DNA from: Siphonodentalium dalli
Lineage: Eukaryota; Mollusca; Scaphopoda; Gadilida; Siphonodentaliidae
NCBI GenBank assembly: GCA_032622095.1
Contig: CP136062.1
Span: 1,492,001-1,556,000, forward strand
Length of the DNA: 64,000 bases
Direction of reading: 5' to 3'
Below are positions 1 through 12,397 of the stretch, one piece after another. Numbering within the stretch: position 1 is the stretch's first letter; every line of letters begins with the position of its first letter. A program made the translations under genes and the position numbers. The notes beneath the pieces were generated by a model. That model saw nothing but the letters and a program-made list of their open reading frames with translations. It had not been told where the DNA came from and searched no databases.

Positions 1-1379
1 GGTTGAGAAATGTAGAAATTGTGGCTCCTTCCTTTTTTTCAAGTTTACAGAAAATGCACTATGAATTTAAATTCCTTCAACCAATCGTCACGTGTTTGGT
101 GTCATTCGATGGGGAATTTCTAGTACTTCTAAACGATTACCTACTTGTCGTATTATGTCGATAGAGGCGAGAGATATTCGAAAAGTATGAACAGAACAAC
201 ATACATATTGGCCTACATTATAAAATATCGGCACAATACCTCACCAAAACCCTGGTAAATATTATAGGGGCATTAAATACGAACACAATGACGCAAAAAT
301 TAACTAGATATCTCAACAATTGGCCGAGATATGGCGACTTTTCTATCCACGTCACCAAATTTCGAGGCATGGGTGGAGGTCACACCAGAACGTTCAAACT
401 GAACACAGAAATGTCAATAAACCATACTATCGACATACCAATCAATTTCGCGCGATTCCCTTATTATACTTCCATATTTTAATATGGAAGTATATTGTTA
501 TTCAATTTATTATTTTTTTCCATTATTATTATTCTTAGCAATTTTGTAACTCTTATATCTCTGGAAGTGCACTATATAGAGATCTGGAATTTCGTACGTA
601 TATAGACCTATAATAATTCTAGGTCAATAGACTATATAGGATATTGTCCGCCCTTGATTTACAGAGTTATCTCCCCTTTTGTGAAAAAATGGGGATGCTG
701 TATCTCGAAAAGTATGAGCAGCAGAGACTCCAAATTTGGACCATATGTACAACTCAGTATGCCCTATTGGGTGAATGCATTACAATTTATGTCCGCGCTT
801 TCGCCACAGAGTTGTCGCCCATGGTTCGCAAAACTCGATTTATTTCATATCCTGTGTCTGGCTATGGCATGCAAGGTATCCAGCTTTGAGATCTTCTATG
901 CAGTTAATCATTAGCAACTTGATACGAAAAAAAGTTTTGAACAGGGACGGACTTATATTTTGGGGGTTTGGGTGGGGGCAAAATTTTCGCAAATATTTTT
1001 GCGATGATTTCAACTATTTTTACTGTCGTGTATCTATAAGACGTACTAATGATTCTCCTGAAAGAATTTTGTAAATCGGTTGAGAAATGTCCAAGTTACA
1101 GACCATCGAAAATTGTATTCATACATCAATTGAGGAAAAAGTGCTTTTGACTCTATCTCCTCCTAGACGACGCACATAAACTGGATTTGGTTTATGTGAG
1201 CGTCTTATCCATAGAGAGAAGATGAAATGGTGAAATTTTGACCAAGATCCAATAAAATTTGTCCGCACTAGGGAGGGGTCAAAATTTGTCAATTTTTTTT
1301 GGTCGCTGATTTGAACCAAAATTGTTGTAAAGTATCTATAAGATGTACTGAGTGTCATTATGAGTGAATTTTATGAATC
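1..1379 (+). repeat. Reference satellite unit (unit 1) with internal substructure
   Basis: The unit has visible internal parts. About 460-500 holds a 30-nt palindrome. Two related short blocks with the pattern TGTCCGC..TTTC..ACAGAGTT..TC.CCC begin near 646 and 796. From about 930 to the end there are two diverged copies of a module about 302 bp long: each has a G-rich GGG(T/A)GGGG segment followed by AAAATTT, then GTATCTATAAGA(C/T)GTACT, then AATCGGTTGAGAAATGT, at about 1077 and 1379. Stem-loops sit at 308-332 (ATATCTC/GAGATAT), 987-1004 (TCGCAAA/TTTGCGA, 4-nt loop) and 1173-1198 (CACATAAAC/GTTTATGTG, 8-nt loop). No coding capacity, tRNA-like boxes or hammerhead core was found. The phase is arbitrary, set by the window edge. 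Confidence 0.9.
465..494. repeat. Palindrome with 14-bp arms, present in every satellite unit
   Basis: The sequence reads TATACTTCCATATT, then TT, then AATATGGAAGTATA: perfect 14-bp arms around a 2-nt spacer. It recurs at the same place in the satellite units, except unit 17, where one arm has a TATTATAC-to-TGTTATAC change near 22513. It is the strongest dyad in the unit and could extrude as a cruciform or mark a protein binding site; neither is shown by sequence alone. Confidence 0.9.
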
Positions 1380-2758
1380 GGTTGAGAAATGTAGAAATTG
1401 TGGCTCCTTCCTTTTTTTCAAGTTTACAGAAAATGCACTATGAATTTAAATTCCTTCAACCAATCGTCACGTGTTTGGTGTCATTCGATGGGGAATTTCT
1501 AGTACTTCTAAACGATTACCTACTTGTCGTATTATGTCGATAGAGGCGAGAGATATTCGAAAAGTATGAACAGAACAACATACATATTGGCCTACATTAT
1601 AAAATATCGGCACAATACCTCACCAAAACCCTGGTAAATATTATAGGGGCATTAAATACGAACACAATGACGCAAAAATTAACTAGATATCTCAACAATT
1701 GGCCGAGATATGGCGACTTTTCTATCCACGTCACCAAATTTCGAGGCATGGGTGGAGGTCACACCAGAACGTTCAAACTGAACACAGAAATGTCAATAAA
1801 CCATACTATCGACATACCAATCAATTTCGCGCGATTCCCTTATTATACTTCCATATTTTAATATGGAAGTATATTGTTATTCAATTTATTATTTTTTTCC
1901 ATTATTATTATTCTTAGCAATTTTGTAACTCTTATATCTCTGGAAGTACACTATATAGAGATCTGGAATTTCGTACGTATATAGACCTATAATAATTCTA
2001 GGTCAATAGACTATATAGGATATTGTCCGCCCTTGATTTACAGAGTTATCTCCCCTTTTGTGAAAAAATGGGGATGCTGTATCTCGAAAAGTATGAGCAG
2101 CAGAGACTCCAAATTTGGACCATATGTACAACTCAGTATGCCCTATTGGGTGAATGCATTACAATTTATGTCCGCGCTTTCGCCACAGAGTTGTCGCCCA
2201 TGGTTCGCAAAACTCGATTTATTTCATATCCTGTGTCTGGCTATGGCATGCAAGGTATCCAGCTTTGAGATCTTCTATGCAGTTAATCATTAGCAACTTG
2301 ATACGAAAAAAAGTTTTGAACAGGGACGGACTTATATTTTGGGGGTTTGGGTGGGGGCAAAATTTTCGCAAATATTTTTGCGATGATTTCAACTATTTTT
2401 ACTGTCGTGTATCTATAAGACGGACTAATGATCCTCCTGAAAGAATTTTGTAAATCGGTTGAGAAATGTCCAAGTTACAGACCATCGAAAATTGTATTCA
2501 TACATCAATTGAGGAAAAAGTGCTTTTGACTCTATCTCCTCCTAGACGACGCACATAAACTGGATTTGGTTTATGTGAGCGTCTTATCCATAGAGAGCAG
2601 ATGAAATGGTGAAATTTTGACCAAGATCCAATAAAATTTGTCCGCACTAGGGAGGGGTCAAAATTTGTCAATTTTTTTTGGTCGCTGATTTGAACCAAAA
2701 TTGTTGTAAAGTATCTATAAGATGTACTGAGTGTCATTATGAGTGAATTTTATGAATC

Positions 2759-4121
2759 GGTTGAGAAATGTAGAAATTGTGGCTCCTTCCTTTTTTTCAA
2801 GTTTACAGAAAATGCACTATGAATTTAAATTCCTTCAACCAATCGTCACGTGTTTGGTGTCATTCGATGGGGAATTTCTAGTACTTCTAAACGATTACCT
2901 ACTTGTCGTATTATGTCGATAGAGGCGAGAGATATTCGAAAAGTATGAACAGAACAACATACATATTGGCCTACGTTATAAAATATCGGCACAATACCTC
3001 ACCAAAACCCTGGTAAATATTATAGGGGCATTAAATACGAACACAATGACGCAAAAATTAACTAGATATCTCAACAATTGGCCGAGATATGGCGACTTTT
3101 CTATCCACGTCACCAAATTTCGAGGCATGGGTGGAGGTCACACCAGAACGTTCAAACTGAACACAGAAATGTCAATAAACCATACTATCGACATACCAAT
3201 CAATTTCGCGCGATTCCCTTATTATACTTCCATATTTTAATATGGAAGTATATTGTTATTCAATTTATTATTTTTTTCCATTATTATTATTCTTAGCAAT
3301 TTTGTAACTCTTATATCTCTGGAAGTACAATATATAGAGATCTGGAATTTCGTACGTATATAGACCTATAATAATTCTAGGTCAATAGACTATATAGGAT
3401 ATTGTCCGCCCTTGATTTACAGAGTTATCTCCCCTTTTGTGAAAAAATGGGGATGCTGTATCTCGAAAAGTATGAGCAGCAGAGACTCCAAATTTGGACC
3501 ATATGTACAACTCAGTATGCATTACAATTTATGTCCGCGCTTTCGCCACAGAGTTGTCGCCCATGGTTCGCAAAACTCGATTTATTTCATATCCTGTGTC
3601 TGGCTATGGCATGCAAGGTATCCAGCTTTGAGATCTTCTATGCAGTTAATCATTAGCAACTTGATACGAAACAAAGTTTTGAACAGGGACGGACTTATAT
3701 TTTTGGGGTTTGGGTGGGGGCAAAATTTTCGCAAATATTTTTGCGATGATTTCAACTATTTTTACTGTCGTGTATCTATAAGACGTACTAATGATCCTCC
3801 TGAAAGAATTTTGTAAATCGGTTGAGAAATGTCCAAGTTACAGACCATCGAAAATTGTATTCATACATCAATTGAGGAAAAAGTGCTTTTGACTCTATCT
3901 CCTCCTAGACGACGAACATAAACTGGATTTGGTTTATGTGAGCGTCTTATCCATAGAGAGAAGATGAAATGGTGAAATTTTGCCCAAGATCCAATAAAAT
4001 TTGTCCGCACTAGGGAGGGGTCAAAATTTGTCAATTTTGTTTGGTCGCTGATTTGAACCAAAATTGTTGTAAAGTATCTATAAGATGTACTGAGTGTCAT
4101 TATGAGTGAATTTTATGAATC
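2759..4121 (+). repeat. Satellite unit 3, 16-bp deletion variant
   Basis: This unit is 1363 bp. It lacks the 16 bases CCTATTGGGTGAATGC normally found between CAGTATGC and ATTACAATTT; the junction is at 3520/3521. The deleted segment is bounded by ATGC direct repeats, one of which remains, as expected for slippage or microhomology-mediated repair. The deletion joins two frames and creates a 134-codon ORF at 3412-3816, which is an artefact. No other unit here carries the deletion, so it has not spread. Confidence 0.95.
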
Positions 4122-5500
4122 GGTTGAGAAATGTAGAAATTGTGGCTCCTTCTTTTTTTTCAAGTTTACAGAAAATGCACTATGAATTTAAATTCCTTCA
4201 ACCAATCGTCACGTGTTTGGTGTCATTCGATGGGGAATTTCTAGTACTTCTAAACGATTACCTACTTGTCGTATTATGTCGATAGAGGCGAGAGATATTC
4301 GAAAAGTATGAACAGAACAACATACATATTGGCCTACATTATAAAATATCGACACAATACCTCACCAAAACCCTGGTAAATATTATAGGGGCATTAAATA
4401 CGAACACAATGACGCAATAATTAACTAGATATCTCAACAATTGGCCGAGATATGGCGAATTTTCTATCCACGTCACCAAATTTCGAGGCATGGGTGGAGG
4501 TCACACCAGAACGTTCAAACTGAACACAGAAATGTCAATAAACCATACTATCGACATACCAATCAATTTCGCGCGATTCCCTTATTATACTTCCATATTT
4601 TAATATGGAAGTATATTGTTATTCAATTTATTATTTTTTTCCATTATTATTATTCTTAGCAATTTTGTAACTCTTATATCTCTGGAAGTACAATATATAG
4701 AGATCTGGAATTTCGTACGTATATAGACCTATAATAATTCTAGGTCAATAGACTATATAGGATATTGTCCGCCCTTGATTTACAGAGTTATCTCCCCTTT
4801 TGTGAAAAAATGGGGATGCTGTATCTCGAAAAGTATGAGCAGCAGAGACTCCAAATTTGGACCATATGTAGAACTCAGTATGCCCTATTGGGTGAATGCA
4901 TTACAATTTATGTCCGCGCTTTCGCCACAGAGTTGTCGCCCATGGTTCGCAAAACTCGATTTATTTCATATCCTGTGTCTGGCTATGGCATGCAAGGTAT
5001 CCAGCTTTGAGATCTTCTATGCAGTTAATCATTAGCAACTTGATACGAAAAAAAGTTTTGAACAGGGACGGGCTTATATTTTTGGGGTTTGGGTGGGGGC
5101 AAAATTTTCGCAAATATTTTTGCGATGATTTCAACTATTTTTACTGTCGTGTATCTATAAGACGTACTAATGATCGTCCTGAAATAATTTTGTAAATCGG
5201 TTGAGAAATGTCCAAGTTACAGACCATCGAAAATTGTATTCACACATCAATTGAGGAAAAAGTGCTTTTGACTCTATCTCCTCCTAGACGACGCACATAA
5301 ACTGGATTTGGTTTATGTGAGCGTCTTATTCATAGAGAGAAAATGAAATGGTGAAATTTTGACCAAGATCCAATAAAATTTGTCCGCACTAGGGAGGGGT
5401 CAAAATTTGTCAATTTTTTTTGGTCGCTGATTTGAACCAAAATTGTTGTAAAGTATCTATAAGATGTACTGAGTGTCATTATGAGTGAATTTTATGAATC
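4122..5500 (+). repeat. Satellite unit 4, marker of the four-unit register
   Basis: The unit carries variants TGTAGAACTCAG (about 4867), GGGACGGGCTTA (about 5067) and ATTCACACATC (about 5239). All three recur together in unit 8 (9638-11016), four units downstream, and are absent from the units between. It also has a private Lys-to-stop change in the 64-codon ORF frame (GCAATAATT at about 4425). Confidence 0.85.
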
Positions 5501-8500
5501 GGTTGAGAAATGTAGAAATTGTGGCTCCTTCTTTTTTTTCAAGTTTACAGAAAATGCACTATGAATTTAAATTCCTTCAACCAATCGTCACGTGTTTGGT
5601 GTCATTCGATGGGGAATTTCTAGTACGTCTAAACGATTACCTACTTGTCGTATTATGTCGATAGAGGCGAGAGATATTCGAAAAGTATGAACAGAACAAC
5701 ATACATATTGGCCTACATTATAAAATATCGGCACAATACCTCACCAAAACCCTGGTAAATATTATAGGGGCATTAAATACGAACACAATGACGCAAAAAT
5801 TAACTAGATATCTCAACAATTGGCCGAGATATGGCGACTTTTCTATCCACGTCACCAAATTTCGAGGCATGGGTGGAGGTCACACCAGAACGTTCAAACT
5901 GAACACAGAAATGTCAATAAACCATACTATCGACATACCAATCAATTTCGCGCGATTCCCTTATTATACTTCCATATTTTAATATGGAAGTATATTGTTA
6001 TTCAATTTATTATTTTTTTCCATTATTATTATTCTTAGCAATTTTGTAACTCTTATATCTCTGGAAGTACAATATATAGAGATCTGGAATTTCGTACGTA
6101 TATAGACCTATAATAATTCTAGGTCAATAGACTATATAGGATATTGTCCGCCCTTGATTTACAGAGTTATCTCCCCTTTTGTGAAAAAATGGGGATGCTG
6201 TATCTCGAAAAGTATGAGCAGCAGAGACTCCAAATTTGGACCATATGTACAACTCAGTATGCCCTATTGGGTGAATGCATTACAATTTATGTCCGCGCTT
6301 TCGCCACAGAGTTGTCTCCCATGGTTCGCAAAACTCGATTTATTTCATATCCTGTGTCTGGCTATGGCATGCAAGGTATCCAGCTTTGAGATCTGCTATG
6401 CAGTTAATCATTAGCAGCTTGATACGAAAAAAAGTTTTGAACAGGGACGGACTTATATTTTGGGGGTTTGGGTGGGGGCAAAATTTTCGCAAATATTTTT
6501 GCGATGATTTCAACTATTTTTACTGTCGTGTGTCTATAAGACGTATTAATGATCCTCCTGAAAGAATTTTGTAAATCGGTTGAGAAATGTCCAAGTTACA
6601 GACCATCGAAAATTGTATTCATACATCAATTGAGGAAAAAGTGCTTTTGACTCTATCTCCTCCTAGACGACGCACATAAACTGGATTTGGTTTATGTGAG
6701 CGTCTTATCCATAGAGAGAAGATGAAATGGTGAAATTTTGACCAAGATCCAATAAAATTTGTCCGCACTAGGGAGGGGTCAAAATTTGTCAATTTTTTTT
6801 GGTCGCTGATTTGAACCAAAATTGTTGTAAAGTATCTATAAGATGTACTGAGTGTCATTATGAGTGAATTTTATGAATCGGTTGAGAAATGTAGAAATTG
6901 TGGCTCCTTCTTTTTTTTCAAGTTTACAGAAAATGCACTATGAATTTAAATTCCTTCAACCAATCGTCACGTGTTTGGTGTCATTCGATGGGGAATTTCT
7001 AGTACTTCTAAACGATTACCTACTTGTCGTATTATGTCGATAGAGGCGAGAGATATTCGAAAAGTATGAACAGAACAACATACATATTGGCCTACATTAT
7101 AAAATATCGGCACAATACCTCACCAAAACCCTGGTAAATATTATAGGGGCATTAAATACGAACACAATGACGCAAAAATTAACTAGATATCTCAACAATT
7201 GGCCGAGATATGGCGACTTTTCTATCCACGTCACCAAATTTCGAGGCATGGGTGGAGGTCACACCAGAACGTCCAAACTGAACACAGAAATGTCAATAAA
7301 CCATACTATCGACATACCAATCAATTTCGCGCGATTCCCTTATTATACTTCCATATTTTAATATGGAAGTATATTGTTATTCAATTTATTATTTTTTTCC
7401 ATTATTATTATTCTTAGCAATTTTGTAACTCTTATATCTCTGGAAGTACAATATAGAGAGATCTGGAATTTCGTACGTATATAGACCTATAATAATTCTA
7501 GGTCAATAGACTATATAGGATATTGTCCGCCCTTGATTTACAGAGTTATCTCCCCTTTTGTGAAAAAATGGGGATGCTGTATCTCGAAAAGTATGAGCAG
7601 CAGAGACTCCAAATTTGGACCATATGTACAACTCAGTATGCCCTATTGGGTGAATGCATTACAATTTATGTCCGCGCTTTCGCCACAGAGTTGTCTCCCA
7701 TGGTTCGCAAAACTCGATTTATTTCATATCCTGTGTCTGGCTATGGCATGCAAGGTATCCAGCTTTGAGATCTGCTATGCAGTTAATCATTAGCAACTTG
7801 ATACGAAAAAAAGTTTTGAACAGGGACGGACTTATATTTTTGGGGTTTGGGTGGGGGCAAAATTTTCGCAAATATTTTTGCGATGATTTCAACTATTTTT
7901 ACTGTCGTGTGTCTATAAGACGTATTAATGATCCTCCTGAAAGAATTTTGTAAATCGGTTGAGAAATGTCCAAGTTACAGACCATCGAAAATTGTATTCA
8001 TACATCAATTGAGGAAAAAGTGCTTTTGACTCTATCTCCTCCTAGACGACGCACATAAACTGGATTTGGTTTATGTGAGCGTCTTATCCATAGAGAGAAG
8101 ATGAAATGGTGAAATTTTGACCAAGATCCAATAAAATTTGTCCGCACTAGGGAGGGGTCAAAATTTGTCAATTTTTTTTGGTCGCTGATTTGAACCAAAA
8201 TTGTTGTAAAGTATCTATAAGATGTACTGAGTGTCATTATGAGTGAATTTTATGAATCGGTTGAGAAATGTAGAAATTGTGGCTCCTTCTTTTTTTTCAA
8301 GTTTACAGAAAATGCACTATGAATTTAAATTCCTTCAACCAATCGTCACGTGTTTGGTGTCATTCGATGGGGAATTTCTAGTACTTCTAAACGATTACCT
8401 ACTTGTCGTATTATGTCGATAGAGGCGAGAGATATTCGAAAAGTATGAACAGAACAACATACATATTGGCCTACATTATAAAATATCGGCACAATACCTC

Positions 8501-11016
8501 ACCAAAACCCTGGTAAATATTATAGGGGCATTAAATACGAACACAATGACGCAAAAATTAACTAGATATCTCAACAATTGGCCGAGATATGGCGACTTTT
8601 CTATCCACGTCACCAAATTTCGAGGCATGGGTGGAGGTCACACCAGAACGTCCAAACTGAACACAGAAATGTCAATAAACCATACTATCGACATACCAAT
8701 CAATTTCGCGCGATTCCCTTATTATACTTCCATATTTTAATATGGAAGTATATTGTTATTCAATTTATTATTTTTTTCCATTATTATTATTCTTAGCAAT
8801 TTTGTAACTCTTATATCTCTGGAAGTACAATATAGAGAGATCTGGAATTTCGTACGTATATAGACCTATAATAATTCTAGGTCAATAGACTATATAGGAT
8901 ATTGTCCGCCCTTGATTTACAGAGTTATCTCCCCTTTTGTGAAAAAATGGGGATGCTGTATCTCGAAAAGTATGAGCAGCAGAGACTCCAAATTTGGACC
9001 ATATGTACAACTCAGTATGCCCTATTGGGTGAATGCATTACAATTTATGTCCGCGCTTTCGCCACAGAGTTGTCGCCCATGGTTCGCAAAACTCGATTTA
9101 TTTCATATCCTGTGTCTGGCTATGGCATGCAAGGTATCCAGCTTTGAGATCTGCTATGCAGTTAATCATTAGCAACTTGATACGAAAAAAAGTTTTGAAC
9201 AGGGACGGACTTATATTTTTGGGGTTTGGGTGGGGGCAAAATTTTCGCAAATATTTTTGCGATGATTTCAACTATTTTTACTGTCGTGTATCTATAAGAC
9301 GTACTAATGATCCTCCTGAAAGAATTTTGTAAATCGGTTGAGAAATGTCCAAGTTACAGACCATCGAAAATTGTATTCATACATCAATTGAGGAAAAAGT
9401 GCTTTTGACTCTATCTCCTCCTAGACGACGCACATAAACTGGATTTGGTTTATGTGAGCGTCTTATCCATAGAGAGAAGATGAAATGGTGAAATTTTGAC
9501 CAAGATCCAATAAAATTTGTCCGCACTAGGGAGGGGTCAAAATTTGTCAATTTTTTTTGGTCGCTGATTTGAACCAAAATTGTTGTAAAGTATCTATAAG
9601 ATGTACTGAGTGTCATTATGAGTGAATTTTATGAATCGGTTGAGAAATGTAGAAATTGTGGCTCCTTCTTTTTTTTCAAGTTTACAGAAAATGCACTATG
9701 AATTTAAATTCCTTCAACCAATCGTCACGTGTTTGGTGTCATTCGATGGGTAATTTCTAGTACTTCTAAACGATTACCTACTTGTCGTATTATGTCGATA
9801 GAGGCGAGAGATATTCGAAAAGTATGAACAGAACAACATACATATTGGCCTACATTATAAAATATCGGCACAATACCTCACCAAAACCCTGGTAAATATT
9901 ATAGGGGCATTAAATACGAACACAATGACGCAAAAATTAACTAGATATCTCAACAATTGGCCGAGATATGGCGACTTTTCTATCCACGTCACCAAATTTC
10001 GAGGCATGGGTGGAGGTCACACCAGAACGTCCAAACTGAACACAGAAATGTCAATAAACCATACTATCGACATACCAATCAATTTCGCGCGATTCCCTTA
10101 TTATACTTCCATATTTTAATATGGAAGTATATTGTTATTCAATTTATTATTTTTTTCCATTATTATTATTCTTAGCAATTTTGTAACTCTTATATCTCTG
10201 GAAGTACAATATATAGAGATCTGGAATTTCGTACGTATATAGACCTATAATAATTCTAGGTCAATAGACTATATAGGATATTGTCCGCCCTTGATTTACA
10301 GAGTTATCTCCCCTTTTGTGAAAAAATGGGGATGCTGTATCTCGAAAAGTATGAGCAGCAGAGACTCCAAATTTGGACCATATGTAGAACTCAGTATGCC
10401 CTATTGGGTGAATGCATTACAATTTATGTCCGCGCTTTCGCCACAGAGTTGTCGCCCATGGTTCGCAAAACTCGATTTATTTCATATCCTGTGTCTGGCT
10501 ATGGCATGCAAGGTATCCAGCTTTGAGATCTTCTATGCAGTTAATCATTAGCAACTTGATACGAAAAAAAGTTTTGAACAGGGACGGGCTTATATTTTTG
10601 GGGTTTGGGTGGGGGCAAAATTTTCGCAAATATTTTTGCGATGATTTCAACTATTTTTACTGTCGTGTATCTATAAGACGTACTAATGATCCTCCTGAAA
10701 GAATTTTGTAAATCGGTTGAGAAATGTCCAAGTTACAGACCATCGAAAATTGTATTCACACATCAATTGAGGAAAAAGTGCTTTTGACTCTATCTCCTCC
10801 TAGACGACGCACATAAACTGGATTTGGTTTATGTGAGCGTCTTATCCATAGAGAGAAGATGAAATGGTGAAATTTTGACCAAGATCCAATAAAATTTGTC
10901 CGCACTAGGGAGGGGTCAAAATTTGTCAATTTTTTTTGGTCGCTGATTTGAACCAAAATTGTTGTAAAGTATCTATAAGATGTACTGAGTGTCATTATGA
11001 GTGAATTTTATGAATC

Positions 11017-12397
11017 GGTTGAGAAATGTAGAAATTGTGGCTCCTTCTTTTTTTTCAAGTTTACAGAAAATGCACTATGAATTTAAATTCCTTCAACCAA
11101 TCGTCACGTGTTTGGTGTCATTCGATGGGGAATTTCTAGTACGTCTAAACGATTACCTACTTGTCGTATTATGTCGATAGAGGCGAGAGATATTCGAAAA
11201 GTATGATCAGAACAACATACATATTGGCCTACATTATAAAATATCGGCACAATACCTCACCAAAACCCTGGTAAATATTATAGGGGCATTAAATACGAAC
11301 ACAATGACGCAAAAATTAACTAGATATCTCAACAATTGGCCGAGATATGGCGACTTTTCTATCCACGTCACCAAATTTCGAGGCATGGGTGGAGGTCACA
11401 CCAGAACGTTCAAACTGAACACAGAAATGTCAATAAACCATACTATCGACATACCAATCAATTTCGCGCGATTCCCTTATTATACTTCCATATTTTAATA
11501 TGGAAGTATATTGTTATTCAATTTATTATTTTTTTCCATTATTATTATTCTTAGCAATTTTGTAACTCTTATATCTCTGGAAGTACAATATATAGAGATC
11601 TGGAATTTCGTACGTATATAGACCTATAATAATTCTAGGTCAATAGACTATATAGGATATTGTCCGCCCTTGATTTACAGAGTTATCTCCCCTTTTGTGA
11701 AAAAAATGGGGGATGCTGTATCTCGAAAAGTATGAGCAGCAGAGACTCCAAATTTGGACCATATGTACAACTCAGTATGCCCTATTGGGTGAATGCATTA
11801 CAATTTATGTCCGCGCTTTCGCCACAGAGTTGTCTCCCATGGTTCGCAAAACTCGATTTATTTCATATCCTGTGTCTGGCTATGGCATGCAAGGTATCCA
11901 GCTTTGAGATCTGCTATGCAGTTAATCATTAGCAACTTGATACGAAAAAAAGTTTTGAACAGGGACGGACTTATATTTTTGGGGTTTGGGTGGGGGCAAA
12001 ATTTTCGCAAATATTTTTGCGATGATTTCAACTATTTTTACTGTCGTGTATCTATAAGACGTACTAATGATCCTCCTGAAAGAATTTTGTAAATCGGTTG
12101 AGAAATGTCCAAGTTACAGACCATCGAAAATTGTATTCATACATCAATTGAGGAAAAAGTGCTTTTGACTCTATCTCCTCCTAGACGACGCACATAAACT
12201 GGATTTGGTTTATGTGAGCGTCTTATCCATAGAGAGAAGATGAAATGGTGAAATTTTGACCAAGATCCAATAAAATTTGTCCGCACTAGGGAGGGGTCAA
12301 AATTTGTCAATTTTTTTTGGTCGCTGATTTGAACCAAAATTGTTGTAAAGTATCTATAAGATGTACTGAGTGTCATTATGAGTGAATTTTATGAATC
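11017..12397 (+). repeat. Satellite unit 9, 2-bp longer, marker shared with unit 13
   Basis: Unit length is 1381 because the A run and the G run near 11699-11711 are each one base longer than normal. It carries TAGTACGTCT (about 11137) and GTATGATCAG (about 11202), both found again in unit 13 (16535-17913). TAGTACGTCT is also in unit 5 (5621). The spacing is four units each time (5516 and 5518 bp). Confidence 0.88.

Noticed and set aside
288-1358. Recurrent satellite ORFs (64, 72, 81, 86, 99 and 79 codons) as a tandem gene family
   Set aside because: They overlap in several frames of one repeat, change amino acids freely, gain stops in some units (unit 4; units 16 and 18) and match no family I recognise. 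Their conservation is that of the DNA repeat.
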